Source: Croceicoccus marinus | GTDB taxonomy: Bacteria; Pseudomonadota; Alphaproteobacteria; Sphingomonadales; Sphingomonadaceae | Length of the DNA stretch: 64,000 nt | Direction: 5' to 3' | Assembly (NCBI RefSeq): GCF_001661675.2 | Contig: NZ_CP019602.1 | Span: 496,001 to 560,000, forward strand | In this document: piece by piece, positions 39,464-48,635 of the stretch | How the letters are laid out: each line of letters opens with the position of its first letter | How positions within the stretch are numbered: the stretch's first letter is position 1 | Program-made: the position numbers and the translations under genes | The notes under the pieces: model-generated | Told to the model about the DNA's origin: nothing | The model's database searches: none | Seen by the model: the letters and a program-made list of their open reading frames with translations, nothing else

Positions 39464-40593
39464 TGGGGGATAGCTGCGACATCGCGATCATCGGCGCGGG
39501 CATGGCGGGCGCCAGCCTTGCCGCCAGCCTTGCAGGCTCCGGAGTGGGCCGCGGAGTGGGCCAAGGGGCGGGCGAGACATCGGTCGTGCTGCTCGAGGCG
39601 GAGGATGCGCCCGGCTATCACGCGACGGGCCGCTCCGCCGCGTTCTGGGAGGAAACCTATGGCGGGCCAAAGATCTTCCCGCTGACCGCCGCCAGCGGAC
39701 CCTTTTTGCGCGAGGGCGGATTCCTGACGCAGCGCGGCGTCTTGCATATCGGAAGGCAGCGGGACGAGGGCGCCATCGACGCCTTCATCGACCAGTTTCG
39801 CGCGCTGGGCGCCCGGATCGAGCGGCTTGGGCGCGACGCCGTGGCCAGGCTGGTGCCGGGGCTGCGGCCCGAATGGGTGCTGGGCACGTGGAGCGAAGCA
39901 TGCGCCGACATCGACGTGGCCGCCTTGCACGCGCATTTCCTGGCCGAGGCCAAAGCCGGGGGCGCCCGCCTGCGGACCCGCGCAAGGCTGGTCGCCGCGC
40001 AGCGCGAAGCGGGCGAATGGCGGCTGGCTCTGACGGATGGCGAGACATTGCGGGCGCGGGTGATCGTCAATGCGGCGGGGGCGTGGGCCGACGAGGTGGC
40101 CCGGATCGCGGGCGCGCAGCCCATCGGCATCGCGCCGCTGCGCCGAACCGTCGTGCAGTTGCGCTGCCAGCCGCCCGCGCCGGCCGATCTTCCGCTGGTG
40201 CTCGACATCGGGGGGACATTCTATTTCAAGCCCGAGAACGGGCGCCTGTGGCTCAGCCCGCATGACGAGACGCCGTCGCCCGCCTGCGATGCCGCGCCCG
40301 ACGAGATCGACGTCGCGCTGGCGGTCGAGCGGCTGGAGCAGGCGGTCGACTGGAACGTGGAAGCGGTGGAGCGCAAATGGGCCGGGCTGCGCAGCTTCGC
40401 GCCCGATCGCGCGCCGGTCTATGGCTTCGATCCGCGGGTGCCGGGCTTTTTCTGGTGCGCGGGGCAGGGCGGCTTCGGCATCCAGACATCGCCCGCCGCC
40501 GCCGACATGGCCGCCGCCATGCTGCTTGGCCGCGATCCGGTGGGGCCGGGCAGGGGCGTCGATCCCGCTCCGTTCAGCGCGGCACGGTTCTGA
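39463..40593 (+). CDS. FAD-dependent oxidoreductase (DAO/glycine oxidase-like)
   Basis: This 376-residue protein has an N-terminal dinucleotide-binding loop (IAIIGAGMAGASLAASLA) and the DAO-type domain with HATGRSAAFWEETYG and a C-terminal FAD contact WCAGQGGFGIQTSPA. Such enzymes oxidise D-amino acids, glycine or related amines. The substrate is not fixed. A Gly/Val-rich insertion follows the first strand (about 25-38). It is cotranscribed with the hydrolase. Confidence 0.85.
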   Translation: MGDSCDIAIIGAGMAGASLAASLAGSGVGRGVGQGAGETSVVLLEAEDAPGYHATGRSAAFWEETYGGPKIFPLTAASGPFLREGGFLTQRGVLHIGRQRDEGAIDAFIDQFRALGARIERLGRDAVARLVPGLRPEWVLGTWSEACADIDVAALHAHFLAEAKAGGARLRTRARLVAAQREAGEWRLALTDGETLRARVIVNAAGAWADEVARIAGAQPIGIAPLRRTVVQLRCQPPAPADLPLVLDIGGTFYFKPENGRLWLSPHDETPSPACDAAPDEIDVALAVERLEQAVDWNVEAVERKWAGLRSFAPDRAPVYGFDPRVPGFFWCAGQGGFGIQTSPAAADMAAAMLLGRDPVGPGRGVDPAPFSAARF

Positions 40594-40607
40594 CTGGCGG
40601 CCTTGGA

Positions 40608-40859
40608 CTAGTCGTCCGCGGCGGGCTTGACGAATTCGCCATATTGGCGGACCCGGATATTTTCGCGAATGATCCTGGCGGGGTTGCCCGCGACGATCGT
40701 GTTCGGCGGCACGTCCCTTGTCACCACCGACCCGGCGGCCACGACCGCATTGGGACCCACGCGCACGCCGGGCATGATGATGCTTCGGCAGCCGATGAAG
40801 CAATTTGATATCTTTACGCCTCCTAAGAATCTTCGGGGATACAGGCGCTTATTTAAACT
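40608..40859 (-). pseudogene. 5'-truncated hexapeptide-repeat acyltransferase fragment
   Basis: Minus-strand reading gives 83 codons with the classic end of a left-handed beta-helix acetyltransferase. These include [16 protein letters not shown], then [19 protein letters not shown] and [10 protein letters not shown], and a short tail ending in PAADD. It opens directly after an in-frame TAA at 40860-40862 and has no ATG before the internal IIM, so the N-terminal half (normally 100 or more residues) is missing. Codons in the first 20 positions are AT-rich while the rest are GC-rich. I therefore think a recombination joint lies inside this gene near 40800, although the frame crosses it intact. 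A shortened functional gene is unlikely. Confidence 0.75.
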
Positions 40860-41760
40860 TTAACCATTCCTTTAATCCTTAAATTAAGGCGGAAATCGAT
40901 AATATGATGAGCTAAGGTTTCGTCACAATATTGAGGTTGAAGGTCGTAGAAATGAGAAGGGTTAGGGTACATGTATTGGATGCGAACCCCCTTCGAAGGG
41001 CGCAACTTGCCCGAGCTCTTAACGAAGCCGGAGCTCATGCCGAAATATACGAAAGTGAAGATGAGCTATGTGCACGAGCCCTAATTTCCGGCTTTATAAC
41101 TGCTGATCATGATACTTTCGGAACAGATACAGGCCAGGGTGACGTAATTAGGCTGATGGAAAAGACCGGCCTTCCTGTTAGCATTTATTCTGACGAGCCT
41201 GCCCTTGCTCGTGTAGTTCGTGCGATGCTGGAGGGTGCCTTCGATTACATGAGTTGGCCTATTTCAAAGGCGAAGCTCGTTGATCTTTTGCGCAACTCCG
41301 AGCATCTAGAACAAACTTTGACCCAAGAGTTGAAGGCGCGTACTGAGGCGTTGGAACTGCTTGCATATCTGAGTCCGCGCGAGCGTGAGGTGCTGTCTTT
41401 GGCCGCGGAAGGCCATTCCAATAAAAGCACTGCGAGAGTTCTGGATCTTAGCCCTCGTACTGTCGAAATCCATCGGTCCAAAGCATTCAAAAAAATCAAT
41501 GCGCGGTCGGTGGCGGATGCTATACGAATCTGTCTCCAAGGAGGATTGAGTCAACAACAGCGTTAAATAAGTCTCTATCACAGTCGTGTATATGCCGAGA
41601 AAACAGAGTAAATTTCTTATTATATATTGATCGGGTTATCGGCGAGGATTGGCGTTTTAGACTCATTGGGCCACCATGCCTAATTATCTGCATTACAAAG
41701 CCAGTCTCTCGGCGCCTCGTTGATAAGACTTCGGGGTGAAAGCAAATGTCGTTTTCGCGT
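40802..41760. other. AT-rich patch, probably acquired DNA
   Basis: Composition changes abruptly. By hand count, 41041-41100 has 25 G/C of 60, 41581-41640 has 20 of 60, and 41761-41820 has 40 of 60, the last like the rest of the window. The left edge lies inside the truncated acyltransferase; the right edge is between about 41700 and 41760. I see no terminal inverted repeats, transposase or target duplication. It contains the LuxR-type regulator. Confidence 0.7.
40952..41566 (+). CDS. LuxR/FixJ-type regulator with degenerate receiver domain
   Basis: This 204-residue protein starts at an ATG at 40952, with an in-frame TTG at 40931 as alternative. Residues about 5-115 look like a receiver fold (RVHVLDANPLRRAQLARAL...AFDYMSWPISKAKL). 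The acidic pair is reduced to one Asp, a normal phospho-Asp site is not clear, and the usual KP motif is WP, so phosphorylation is doubtful. A four-helix LuxR output domain follows (LSPREREVLSLAAEGHSNKSTARVLDLSPRTVEIHR). The protein would bind DNA in the cytosol. AT-rich codons differ from all neighbours. Its target is unknown. Confidence 0.85.
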   Translation: MRRVRVHVLDANPLRRAQLARALNEAGAHAEIYESEDELCARALISGFITADHDTFGTDTGQGDVIRLMEKTGLPVSIYSDEPALARVVRAMLEGAFDYMSWPISKAKLVDLLRNSEHLEQTLTQELKARTEALELLAYLSPREREVLSLAAEGHSNKSTARVLDLSPRTVEIHRSKAFKKINARSVADAIRICLQGGLSQQQR

Positions 41761-41935
41761 GAACCGGTGCGATGCAATTCCGTCGTCGCGCGGCGGCTAG
41801 CCGGCGGCGATGCTGCAAAATGACCTGCTTGCGCCGCTGCATGCGATTCCTGTTTTCAGTTGAAACCATCCCCTGTCTGACACTACGGGACATCGGACAT
41901 TCCTGCCGCGAAGAGAGCAGGGGAAAGAGGATTCT
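41567..41935. other. Intergenic region, AT-rich then host-like
   Basis: These 369 bases hold no supported gene. The left 130-190 bases continue the AT-rich patch; the rest has host composition. A ribosome binding site AAAGAGG at about 41923-41929 precedes the acyl-CoA dehydrogenase. I see no terminator for the regulator gene. Confidence 0.6.
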
Positions 41936-43096
41936 ATGCGCGCGACCCCCGATTTCGATTTCGCCCTGGGCGAAACTGCCGACATGATCCGCGAGACGGT
42001 GTCGCGCTTCGCCGACGAGCAGATTGCCCCGCTTGCCGAGAAGACGGACAGGCAGGATGTCTTCCCGCGCGAATTGTGGAAGCCGATGGGCGAGCTTGGC
42101 CTGCACGGCATCACCGTGGGCGAGCAGTGGGGCGGGCTGGGCCTTGGCTATCTGGAACATCTGATCGCGGTCGAGGAAGTGTCCCGCGCCAGCGCGTCGG
42201 TCGGCCTGTCCTATGGCGCGCATTCCAACCTTTGCGTGAACCAGATCCACCGCTGGGCCTCGGACGCGCAGAAGGACAAGTACCTGCCCGGGCTGGTCAG
42301 CGGCGAGCATGTCGGCAGCCTGGCGATGAGCGAGGCAGGCGCGGGCAGCGATGTCGTGTCGATGAAGCTGCGCGCCGACAGGGTCGATGGCGGCTGGAAG
42401 CTGAACGGCACCAAGTTCTGGATCACCAACGCGCCCTTTGCCGACGTGCTGGTCGTCTATGCCAAGACCGATGCGGACGCGGGCGCCCGCGGCATCACGA
42501 CCTTCCTGATCGAGAAGGATTTCGCCGGTTTCTCGATCGGCCAGAAGATCGAGAAGATGGGCATGCGCGGATCGCCCACGGCAGAGCTGGTGTTCGACGA
42601 CTGCTTCGTACCGGACGAGAACGTGATGGCGGGCGTCGGCGAAGGCGTCAAAGTGCTGATGAGCGGCCTCGATTACGAGCGGGTGGTGCTGTCGGGCGTG
42701 CAGCTTGGCATCATGCAGGCATGCCTCGACACGGTGATCCCCTATCTGCGCGAGCGGGAGCAGTTCGGAAAACCGATCGGATCGTTCCAGCTGATGCAGG
42801 CCAAGCTGGCCGACATGTATGTCGCGCTGCAGTCGGCGCGGTCCTATTCCTATGCCGTGGCGCGCGCCTGCGACGAAGGCCAGACGACGCGTTTTGACGC
42901 GGCGGGAGCGATCCTGCTGGCCAGCGAGAACGCGTTTCGAACCGCGAACGAGGCGGTGCAGGCGCTGGGCGGGGCAGGCTATACGCTCGACTGGCCGGTG
43001 GAGCGCTATCTGCGCGACGCCAAGCTTTTGGACATTGGTGCCGGAACGAATGAGATACGACGCATGTTGATCGGCCGGGAACTACTCAAAAGCTGA
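41936..43096 (+). CDS. ivd: Isovaleryl-CoA dehydrogenase
   Basis: This 386-residue acyl-CoA dehydrogenase has FAD-binding segments SEAGAGSDVVSMKLRA and TKFWITNAPFADVLVVYAKTD and the C-terminal signature GGAGYTLDWPVERYLRDAKL. The catalytic base is placed as in isovaleryl-CoA dehydrogenases, E248 in GLDYER, rather than at the C-terminal site used by other acyl-CoA dehydrogenases. It oxidises isovaleryl-CoA to 3-methylcrotonyl-CoA in leucine breakdown. The carboxylase for its product is encoded just downstream. Confidence 0.9.
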   Translation: MRATPDFDFALGETADMIRETVSRFADEQIAPLAEKTDRQDVFPRELWKPMGELGLHGITVGEQWGGLGLGYLEHLIAVEEVSRASASVGLSYGAHSNLCVNQIHRWASDAQKDKYLPGLVSGEHVGSLAMSEAGAGSDVVSMKLRADRVDGGWKLNGTKFWITNAPFADVLVVYAKTDADAGARGITTFLIEKDFAGFSIGQKIEKMGMRGSPTAELVFDDCFVPDENVMAGVGEGVKVLMSGLDYERVVLSGVQLGIMQACLDTVIPYLREREQFGKPIGSFQLMQAKLADMYVALQSARSYSYAVARACDEGQTTRFDAAGAILLASENAFRTANEAVQALGGAGYTLDWPVERYLRDAKLLDIGAGTNEIRRMLIGRELLKS

Positions 43097-43111
43097 TCAC
43101 GAGGTAATTGC

Positions 43112-43390
43112 ATGAGCGAGACGACACTGGACGCCCTGCAGTATTACGGGGCGGGCGCCGCCTTGCTGGCTGCGTTTCTGGTCTCGCTCAATCTGGGAGT
43201 GAAACTGACTGGCTGGGCCTTTGTCATCTTCGTCACCAGTTCGATTGCCCTTATCCTTTGGGGCTTCATCAATGACGAGGGCGAGGGCATAGGCTGGCAG
43301 AACATAGGGCTGCTGGCGATCAATGTGGTGGGCGTCTATCGCTATCTGATCGTGGGCGAGCCGAAGAAGAAAGCGGAGAGCGAGAGCTAG
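43112..43390 (+). CDS. Small three-helix membrane protein
   Basis: This 92-residue protein has three hydrophobic segments (about 10-28, 33-51 and 62-82) and an acidic/basic cytosolic end (EPKKKAESES). A GAGG ribosome binding site precedes it. I do not recognise its family. It is inserted between the dehydrogenase (15 bp) and the carboxylase beta gene (no gap), so it is cotranscribed with leucine catabolism. A link to that pathway is inferred from position only. Confidence 0.7.
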   Translation: MSETTLDALQYYGAGAALLAAFLVSLNLGVKLTGWAFVIFVTSSIALILWGFINDEGEGIGWQNIGLLAINVVGVYRYLIVGEPKKKAESES

Positions 43391-44998
43391 ATGAGTGCCC
43401 CAGTCCTGACGTCTAAACTCGACCGCGAAGGCCCCGAGGCGAAGCAGCGCGCCGCCTATAACCGCAGGCTGGCAGACGAATTGCGGGACAGAGTGGCAGA
43501 GGCGGCGCTGGGCGGCCCGCAGCGGCACCGCGACAAGCATGTCTCGCGCGGCAAGCTGCTCCCGCGCGAACGGGTGGAGCGGCTGCTCGATCCGGGTTCT
43601 CCCTTTCTGGAGATCGGCCAGCTTGCCGCCAATGGCATGTACGAAGGCGACGTCAGCGGCGCATCGATGATCGCGGGGATCGGCCGCGTATCGGGGCGGC
43701 AGGTGATGATCGCCGCCAACGATCCCACCGTGAAGGGCGGCTCGTACTATCCGATGACGGTGAAGAAGCATCTTCGCGCGCAGGAGATCGCGCAGGAGAA
43801 CCGCCTGCCGTGCATCTATCTGGTCGACAGCGGCGGCGCCAATCTGCCCTATCAGGCCGAGGTGTTTCCCGACCGCGATCATTTCGGGCGCATCTTCTTC
43901 AACCAGGCGACCATGAGCGGGATGGGCATTCCCCAGATCGCCTGCGTGATGGGAAGCTGCACCGCGGGCGGCGCCTATGTCCCCGCGATGAGCGACGAGA
44001 GCGTGATCGTGCGCGAACAGGGCACGATCTTCCTGGCTGGCCCGCCGCTGGTCAAGGCGGCCACGGGCGAGGTCATCAGCGACGAGGATCTGGGCGGCGG
44101 CGACCTGCATGCACGCAAGTCGGGCGTGGTCGACCACCTGGCCGAGAACGACGAGCATGCGCTGACCATCGTGCGCGACATCGTCAGCCATCTGGGCGCG
44201 AACCCCGCCGCCGCCAGTGACATCGCGGTCCGCGAACCCCGACCGCCCAGGTTCGACGCCGAGGACCTCTATTCCATCATCCCCGACGACGTGCGCGCGC
44301 CCTACGACGTGCACGAGGTCATCGCGCGGCTGGTCGATGGCAGCGAGTTTCACGAATTCAAGCCGCTCTATGGCAGCACGCTGGTCTGCGGCTTTGCCCA
44401 TGTCTGGGGCATGCCGGTGGCGATCCTTGCCAACAACGGCGTATTGTTCAGCGAAAGCGCGCAAAAGGGCGCGCATTTCATCGAACTGGCCTGCCAGCGC
44501 CGTATCCCGCTGCTGTTCCTGCAGAACATTTCCGGCTTCATGGTCGGCGGCAAGTACGAGGCCGAGGGCATCGCCAAGCACGGCGCGAAGCTTGTCACCG
44601 CTGTCGCAACGGCGCAGGTGCCCAAGATCACCGTGGTGATCGGCGGCAGTTTCGGCGCGGGCAATTACGGCATGTGCGGGCGCGCCTATTCCCCGCGCTT
44701 CATGTTCACCTGGCCCAATGCGCGCATCAGCGTGATGGGCGGCGAACAGGCGGCCAGCGTGCTTGCCACGGTCCACCGCGATGCCTCGACCTGGAGCGAG
44801 GACGAGGCCGAGGCGTTCAAGACCCCAATCCGCCAGAAATACGAGGACGAGGGCAACCCCTATTATGCCACCGCCCGGCTGTGGGACGACGGCGTTATCG
44901 ATCCGGCGCAGACCCGTGACGTGCTGGGCCTTGCGCTCTCGGCCTCGCTGGAGGCGCCGATTGCCGAACGCGCGCCGTTCGGCGTGTTCCGGATGTGA
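43391..44998 (+). CDS. mccB: Methylcrotonyl-CoA carboxylase beta subunit (carboxyltransferase)
   Basis: This 535-residue carboxyltransferase has the crotonase-fold N and C domains: the acyl-CoA-binding region [47 protein letters not shown], and the C-terminal biotin site [23 protein letters not shown] with [11 protein letters not shown]. It transfers CO2 from biotin to 3-methylcrotonyl-CoA. The VDSGGANLP signature fits MCC rather than propionyl-CoA carboxylase, and the isovaleryl-CoA dehydrogenase neighbour supports this. Its stop overlaps the next ATG. Confidence 0.9.
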   Translation: MSAPVLTSKLDREGPEAKQRAAYNRRLADELRDRVAEAALGGPQRHRDKHVSRGKLLPRERVERLLDPGSPFLEIGQLAANGMYEGDVSGASMIAGIGRVSGRQVMIAANDPTVKGGSYYPMTVKKHLRAQEIAQENRLPCIYLVDSGGANLPYQAEVFPDRDHFGRIFFNQATMSGMGIPQIACVMGSCTAGGAYVPAMSDESVIVREQGTIFLAGPPLVKAATGEVISDEDLGGGDLHARKSGVVDHLAENDEHALTIVRDIVSHLGANPAAASDIAVREPRPPRFDAEDLYSIIPDDVRAPYDVHEVIARLVDGSEFHEFKPLYGSTLVCGFAHVWGMPVAILANNGVLFSESAQKGAHFIELACQRRIPLLFLQNISGFMVGGKYEAEGIAKHGAKLVTAVATAQVPKITVVIGGSFGAGNYGMCGRAYSPRFMFTWPNARISVMGGEQAASVLATVHRDASTWSEDEAEAFKTPIRQKYEDEGNPYYATARLWDDGVIDPAQTRDVLGLALSASLEAPIAERAPFGVFRM

Positions 44999-45498
44999 TG
45001 GCCATGGTGCTTGCCATGCTTTCCTCAGCGGTGCTTGCCATGTCCGCGAATGCCGCCGTGCCGCCGCCGGAAGAGGGTGACGACCGCACCGCCATTCTCG
45101 TCGCCGTCAACGCGCTGTTGGACCGGCTCGGCACCGCCGATGGCGAGCAGTTTCGCGAGGTGCTTTCCCCCGAGGGCACGATCTTCATCCATAATCTGAT
45201 GGATACCGCCGATCCGCAGCTGATCGTGCGTTCCAACGCGATCATGACCGAGCGTGCGGCACCGGGCGACCAGCAGCTGACCGAGAAGATGGGCATCCCC
45301 ACCGTCCTCCAGCGGGGCGACATGGCGCATGTCTGGGCGCCTTATGCGGTCTGGATCGAAGGCGAAAAGACGCATTGCGGCATGAACTCGCTCTCGCTGT
45401 CACGCAGCCTGGGTGTGTGGCGCGTCACCAACCTGTCCTATACGGTCGAACCGACCGATCGCTGCGCCGAACTGGGTGCGCCGGAGAGTCCCGAATGA
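44998..45498 (+). CDS. Exported NTF2-like fold protein
   Basis: This 166-residue protein has a short hydrophobic leader ([19 protein letters not shown]) and an NTF2-like fold: DDRTAILVAVNALLDRLGTADGEQFREVLSPEGTIF, then APYAVWIEGEKTHCGMNSLSLSRSLGVWRVTNLSY. NTF2-like proteins include enzymes and binding proteins, so the job is open. It lies between the two MCC subunit genes, with overlaps on both sides (TGATG and ATGA), which is unusual for an unrelated gene. It is predicted to be exported, whereas MCC is cytosolic. Confidence 0.78.
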   Translation: MAMVLAMLSSAVLAMSANAAVPPPEEGDDRTAILVAVNALLDRLGTADGEQFREVLSPEGTIFIHNLMDTADPQLIVRSNAIMTERAAPGDQQLTEKMGIPTVLQRGDMAHVWAPYAVWIEGEKTHCGMNSLSLSRSLGVWRVTNLSYTVEPTDRCAELGAPESPE

Positions 45499-47369
45499 TC
45501 TCGAAACTGCTTATCGCCAACCGCGGCGAGATCGCCTGCCGTATCATCCGCACCGCGCGGGAACTGGGCGTGGCGACGGTCGCGGTCTATTCCGATGCCG
45601 ATGCCAAAGCGCTGCATGTGCGCATGGCGGACGAGGCGGTGCATATCGGCCCGTCGCCTGCCGCCGAAAGCTATCTGGTCGGCGACAGGATCATTGCCGC
45701 CGCAAAGCAGACAGGCTCAGAGGCGATACATCCCGGCTATGGCTTCCTGTCCGAAAACGCGGCGTTCGCGCAGGCTGTGATCGATGCAGGGCTGGTCTGG
45801 GTGGGCCCAAAGCCGGCCAGCATCAGCGCCATGGGGCTGAAGGACGCCGCCAAGAAACTGATGCGCGAGGCGGGCGTGCCCGTCACTCCGGGCTATGAGG
45901 GCGAGGACCAGTCGGCCCAGCGCCTGTCGGCCGAGGCGGACAAGATCGGCTATCCCGTGCTGATCAAGGCAGTCGCGGGCGGCGGCGGCAAGGGCATGCG
46001 CAAGGTGGATGCACCCGGGAATTTCGCTGCCGCGCTGGAAAGCTGCCGACGCGAGGCCAAGGCCAGCTTCTCGAACGACGAGGTGCTGCTGGAAAAATGG
46101 ATCACCAGCCCCCGCCATATCGAGGTGCAGGTGTTCGGCGACAGCCACGGCAATGTCGTTCATCTGTTCGAACGCGACTGCACGATGCAGCGCCGCCACC
46201 AGAAGGTGATCGAGGAAGCGCCCGCACCCGGCATGGACGCGGATACGCGCGAGGCGATCTGCGCCGCCGCCGTTCGAGCCGCGAAGGCAGTGGACTACGA
46301 AGGCGCGGGCACCATCGAATTCATCGCCGACGCCAGCGACGGTTTGCGCGCCGACCGCATCTTCTTCATGGAAATGAACACGCGCCTGCAGGTCGAACAT
46401 CCGGTGACCGAGGAAATCACTGGCGTGGATCTGGTCGAATGGCAGCTGCGGGTCGCCAGCGGCGAGCCGGTCCCGCTGGAGCAGCACCAGCTTTCGATCA
46501 ATGGCTGGGCGGTCGAGGCGCGGCTCTATGCCGAGGATCCGAGCAATGGGTTCCTGCCATCGATCGGCCCGCTGACCGAGTTCAATCCCGAGGACGTTCG
46601 CGTCCGGCTCGACACCGGGGTCGAGGAGGGTGATGCGATTACCCCCTTCTATGATCCGATGATCGCCAAGATGATCGCCTTTGCCGAAGACCGGGAAGAC
46701 GCGATCGAGCTTTTGCGCGATTCGCTGATGGGCACCAGCGTCTGGCCGGTGAAGACGAACGGCGCGTTCCTGGTGAAGCTGCTGGCGGACGAGGATTTCG
46801 TGGCCGCGGACATGGATACCGGCCTGATCGAGCGCAAGGGCGAGGCGCTGATGCCCGCCTCGCTGCCGTCGGACGAGGTGCTGCGCGGGGCCGCGCGCAA
46901 GCTGATGGAGGAAGGGCCGCTGCCCGCGCCCGCCATCCCCGGCTTCCGCCTGAATGCCGCTCCCCGCCTGATGGCGCGGCTGGAGGTCAATGGCGCCGAA
47001 ATCGACGTCGATTATACGGCCGACGCCGAAAGCTGGTTCATGGGCATGAGCGAGGGCCGCGACCGCGTCATGGTGACGCAGGACGGCCAGACCTTCGGCA
47101 TTCGCCATGCACGCGCGGGCGGCAGCGGTCACCATTCCGCCGCGGACGGCGCGATCCTGGCGCCGATGCCGGGCAAGGTCATCGCGCTCGACGTGGCAGA
47201 GGGGGACAGCGTGACCGAAGGACAGCGCCTGATGGTGCTGGAAGCCATGAAGATGGAGCACGCGCTGACCGCGCCGTTCGACGGCATCGTTCGCGATCTG
47301 GCGGCCAGCGTCGGCGGGCAGGTCGAGGTGGAGACGATGCTGGCGCGGATCGAGGCAGGCGAAGAGTAG
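45495..47369 (+). CDS. mccA: Methylcrotonyl-CoA carboxylase alpha subunit (biotin carboxylase + BCCP)
   Basis: This 624-residue protein has a biotin carboxylase part (MISKLLIANRGEIACRIIRTARELG, GYGFLSENAAFA, KAVAGGGGKGMRKV, EMNTRLQVEHPVTEE, about 1-445), a linker and a C-terminal biotinyl domain with biotin site K586 in EAMKMEH. It carboxylates biotin with ATP and bicarbonate. With the beta subunit gene next door the complex should be methylcrotonyl-CoA carboxylase, though propionyl-CoA use cannot be excluded. The ATG overlaps the NTF2-like stop. Confidence 0.92.
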   Translation: MISKLLIANRGEIACRIIRTARELGVATVAVYSDADAKALHVRMADEAVHIGPSPAAESYLVGDRIIAAAKQTGSEAIHPGYGFLSENAAFAQAVIDAGLVWVGPKPASISAMGLKDAAKKLMREAGVPVTPGYEGEDQSAQRLSAEADKIGYPVLIKAVAGGGGKGMRKVDAPGNFAAALESCRREAKASFSNDEVLLEKWITSPRHIEVQVFGDSHGNVVHLFERDCTMQRRHQKVIEEAPAPGMDADTREAICAAAVRAAKAVDYEGAGTIEFIADASDGLRADRIFFMEMNTRLQVEHPVTEEITGVDLVEWQLRVASGEPVPLEQHQLSINGWAVEARLYAEDPSNGFLPSIGPLTEFNPEDVRVRLDTGVEEGDAITPFYDPMIAKMIAFAEDREDAIELLRDSLMGTSVWPVKTNGAFLVKLLADEDFVAADMDTGLIERKGEALMPASLPSDEVLRGAARKLMEEGPLPAPAIPGFRLNAAPRLMARLEVNGAEIDVDYTADAESWFMGMSEGRDRVMVTQDGQTFGIRHARAGGSGHHSAADGAILAPMPGKVIALDVAEGDSVTEGQRLMVLEAMKMEHALTAPFDGIVRDLAASVGGQVEVETMLARIEAGEE

Positions 47370-47417
47370 CCCCGCGCGGGTTGAAGCGGGCGGGGGTTTC
47401 GGGCATCCGCCCGTTCC

Positions 47418-48635
47418 ATGTCGGAATTCTACACGCTTTTCCACGAACAGCCGCTCTGGGCGCAGTCGGCGATCGGCCTGGCGCTGCTGGCGCTGGCGGC
47501 GGCAATCGTCAATTTCCTGATCAAGCACGTGCTGCTGCGCCTTGCCGCGCCGTTCCTCGACCGGCGGAGCAAGACCGCGGACAGGGCGGCGGCGCGGCTG
47601 GCGAACGTGGTGCCCGCGCTGATCGTGGGCAATGGCATCTATCTGGTGCCCAATCTGCCGCCGGGGCTTGTCGTGCTTGTCCACAATGTCTGCAACGCGC
47701 TGATCGTGGTGTTCATCGCCTTCGCGATCAGCGGGGCGCTGTCCTATGTGAACGAGCTTTACGCCCGCCGGCCCGAGGCCAAGAACCGCCCGATCAAGGG
47801 CTATGTCCAGGTCGTCAAGATCGCGGTCTATTGCGGGGCGCTGATCCTGGCCATCGCGACGCTGATGGACCGGTCGCCGCTATTGCTGCTGTCGGGCCTG
47901 GGCGCGATGGCCGCCGTGCTGCTGCTGGTGTTCAAGGACACGATCCTGTCGCTGGTCGCGTCGGTCCAGATCGCCTCGAACGACATGCTGCGCGTGGGTG
48001 ACTGGATCGAGATGCCGTCCATGAACGCCGACGGCGACGTGATCGACATCGCGCTGCACACGGTGAAGGTGCAGAACTTCGACAAGACGATCACGACGAT
48101 CCCGACCTACAGGATCATCACCGAGAGCTATCGCAACTGGCGCGGGATGAAGGAAGCGGGCGGGCGGCGCATCAAGCGCGCCATCCATGTTGACCAGAGC
48201 GCGATCCGCTTCATGACCGACGAGGAAAGCGCCGATGTCCGGCGCTTTCGCATCCTGGCCGATTATCTCGATGAAAAGCAGGCCGAACTGGCGCAGTGGA
48301 ACGCGAAGAATGCCGGGGACAGCCCGGTCAACGCCAGGCGATTGACCAATATGGGCACGTTTCGCGCCTATGTCGGTGCCTATCTGCATCGCCATCCGCA
48401 TGTTCGCGACGACATGACGGTGATGGTCCGCCAGCTACCGCCCGAGCCGGAGGGGCTGCCGCTGGAAATCTATTGCTTTACCGACACCACCGTGTGGGGC
48501 GATTATGAGCGGATCCAGTCGGACATCTTCGATCACCTGATCGCGATCCTGCCCGAGTTCGGACTGCAGCTGTATCAGCAGCCCAGCGGCATGGACATGC
48601 GCGCCGGGCTGGCGGGGACTGGTCCCAAGGGGTGA
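47418..48635 (+). CDS. Mechanosensitive channel (MscS family, YbdG/YnaI-like)
   Basis: This 405-residue inner-membrane protein has about five hydrophobic helices (first near residues 14-37). The MscS pore and beta domain follow (GLGAMAAVLLLVFKDTILSLVASVQIASNDMLRVGDWIEM, then ALHTVKVQNFDKTITTIPTY). It releases solutes on osmotic downshock. The length and N-terminal helices are closer to E. coli YbdG than to short MscS. It ends inside a 12-bp palindrome. Confidence 0.88.
   Translation: MSEFYTLFHEQPLWAQSAIGLALLALAAAIVNFLIKHVLLRLAAPFLDRRSKTADRAAARLANVVPALIVGNGIYLVPNLPPGLVVLVHNVCNALIVVFIAFAISGALSYVNELYARRPEAKNRPIKGYVQVVKIAVYCGALILAIATLMDRSPLLLLSGLGAMAAVLLLVFKDTILSLVASVQIASNDMLRVGDWIEMPSMNADGDVIDIALHTVKVQNFDKTITTIPTYRIITESYRNWRGMKEAGGRRIKRAIHVDQSAIRFMTDEESADVRRFRILADYLDEKQAELAQWNAKNAGDSPVNARRLTNMGTFRAYVGAYLHRHPHVRDDMTVMVRQLPPEPEGLPLEIYCFTDTTVWGDYERIQSDIFDHLIAILPEFGLQLYQQPSGMDMRAGLAGTGPKG

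Noticed and set aside
40952-41566. Quorum-sensing LuxR regulator
   Set aside because: It lacks an autoinducer-binding domain and no LuxI synthase is present; the N-terminal part is receiver-like.
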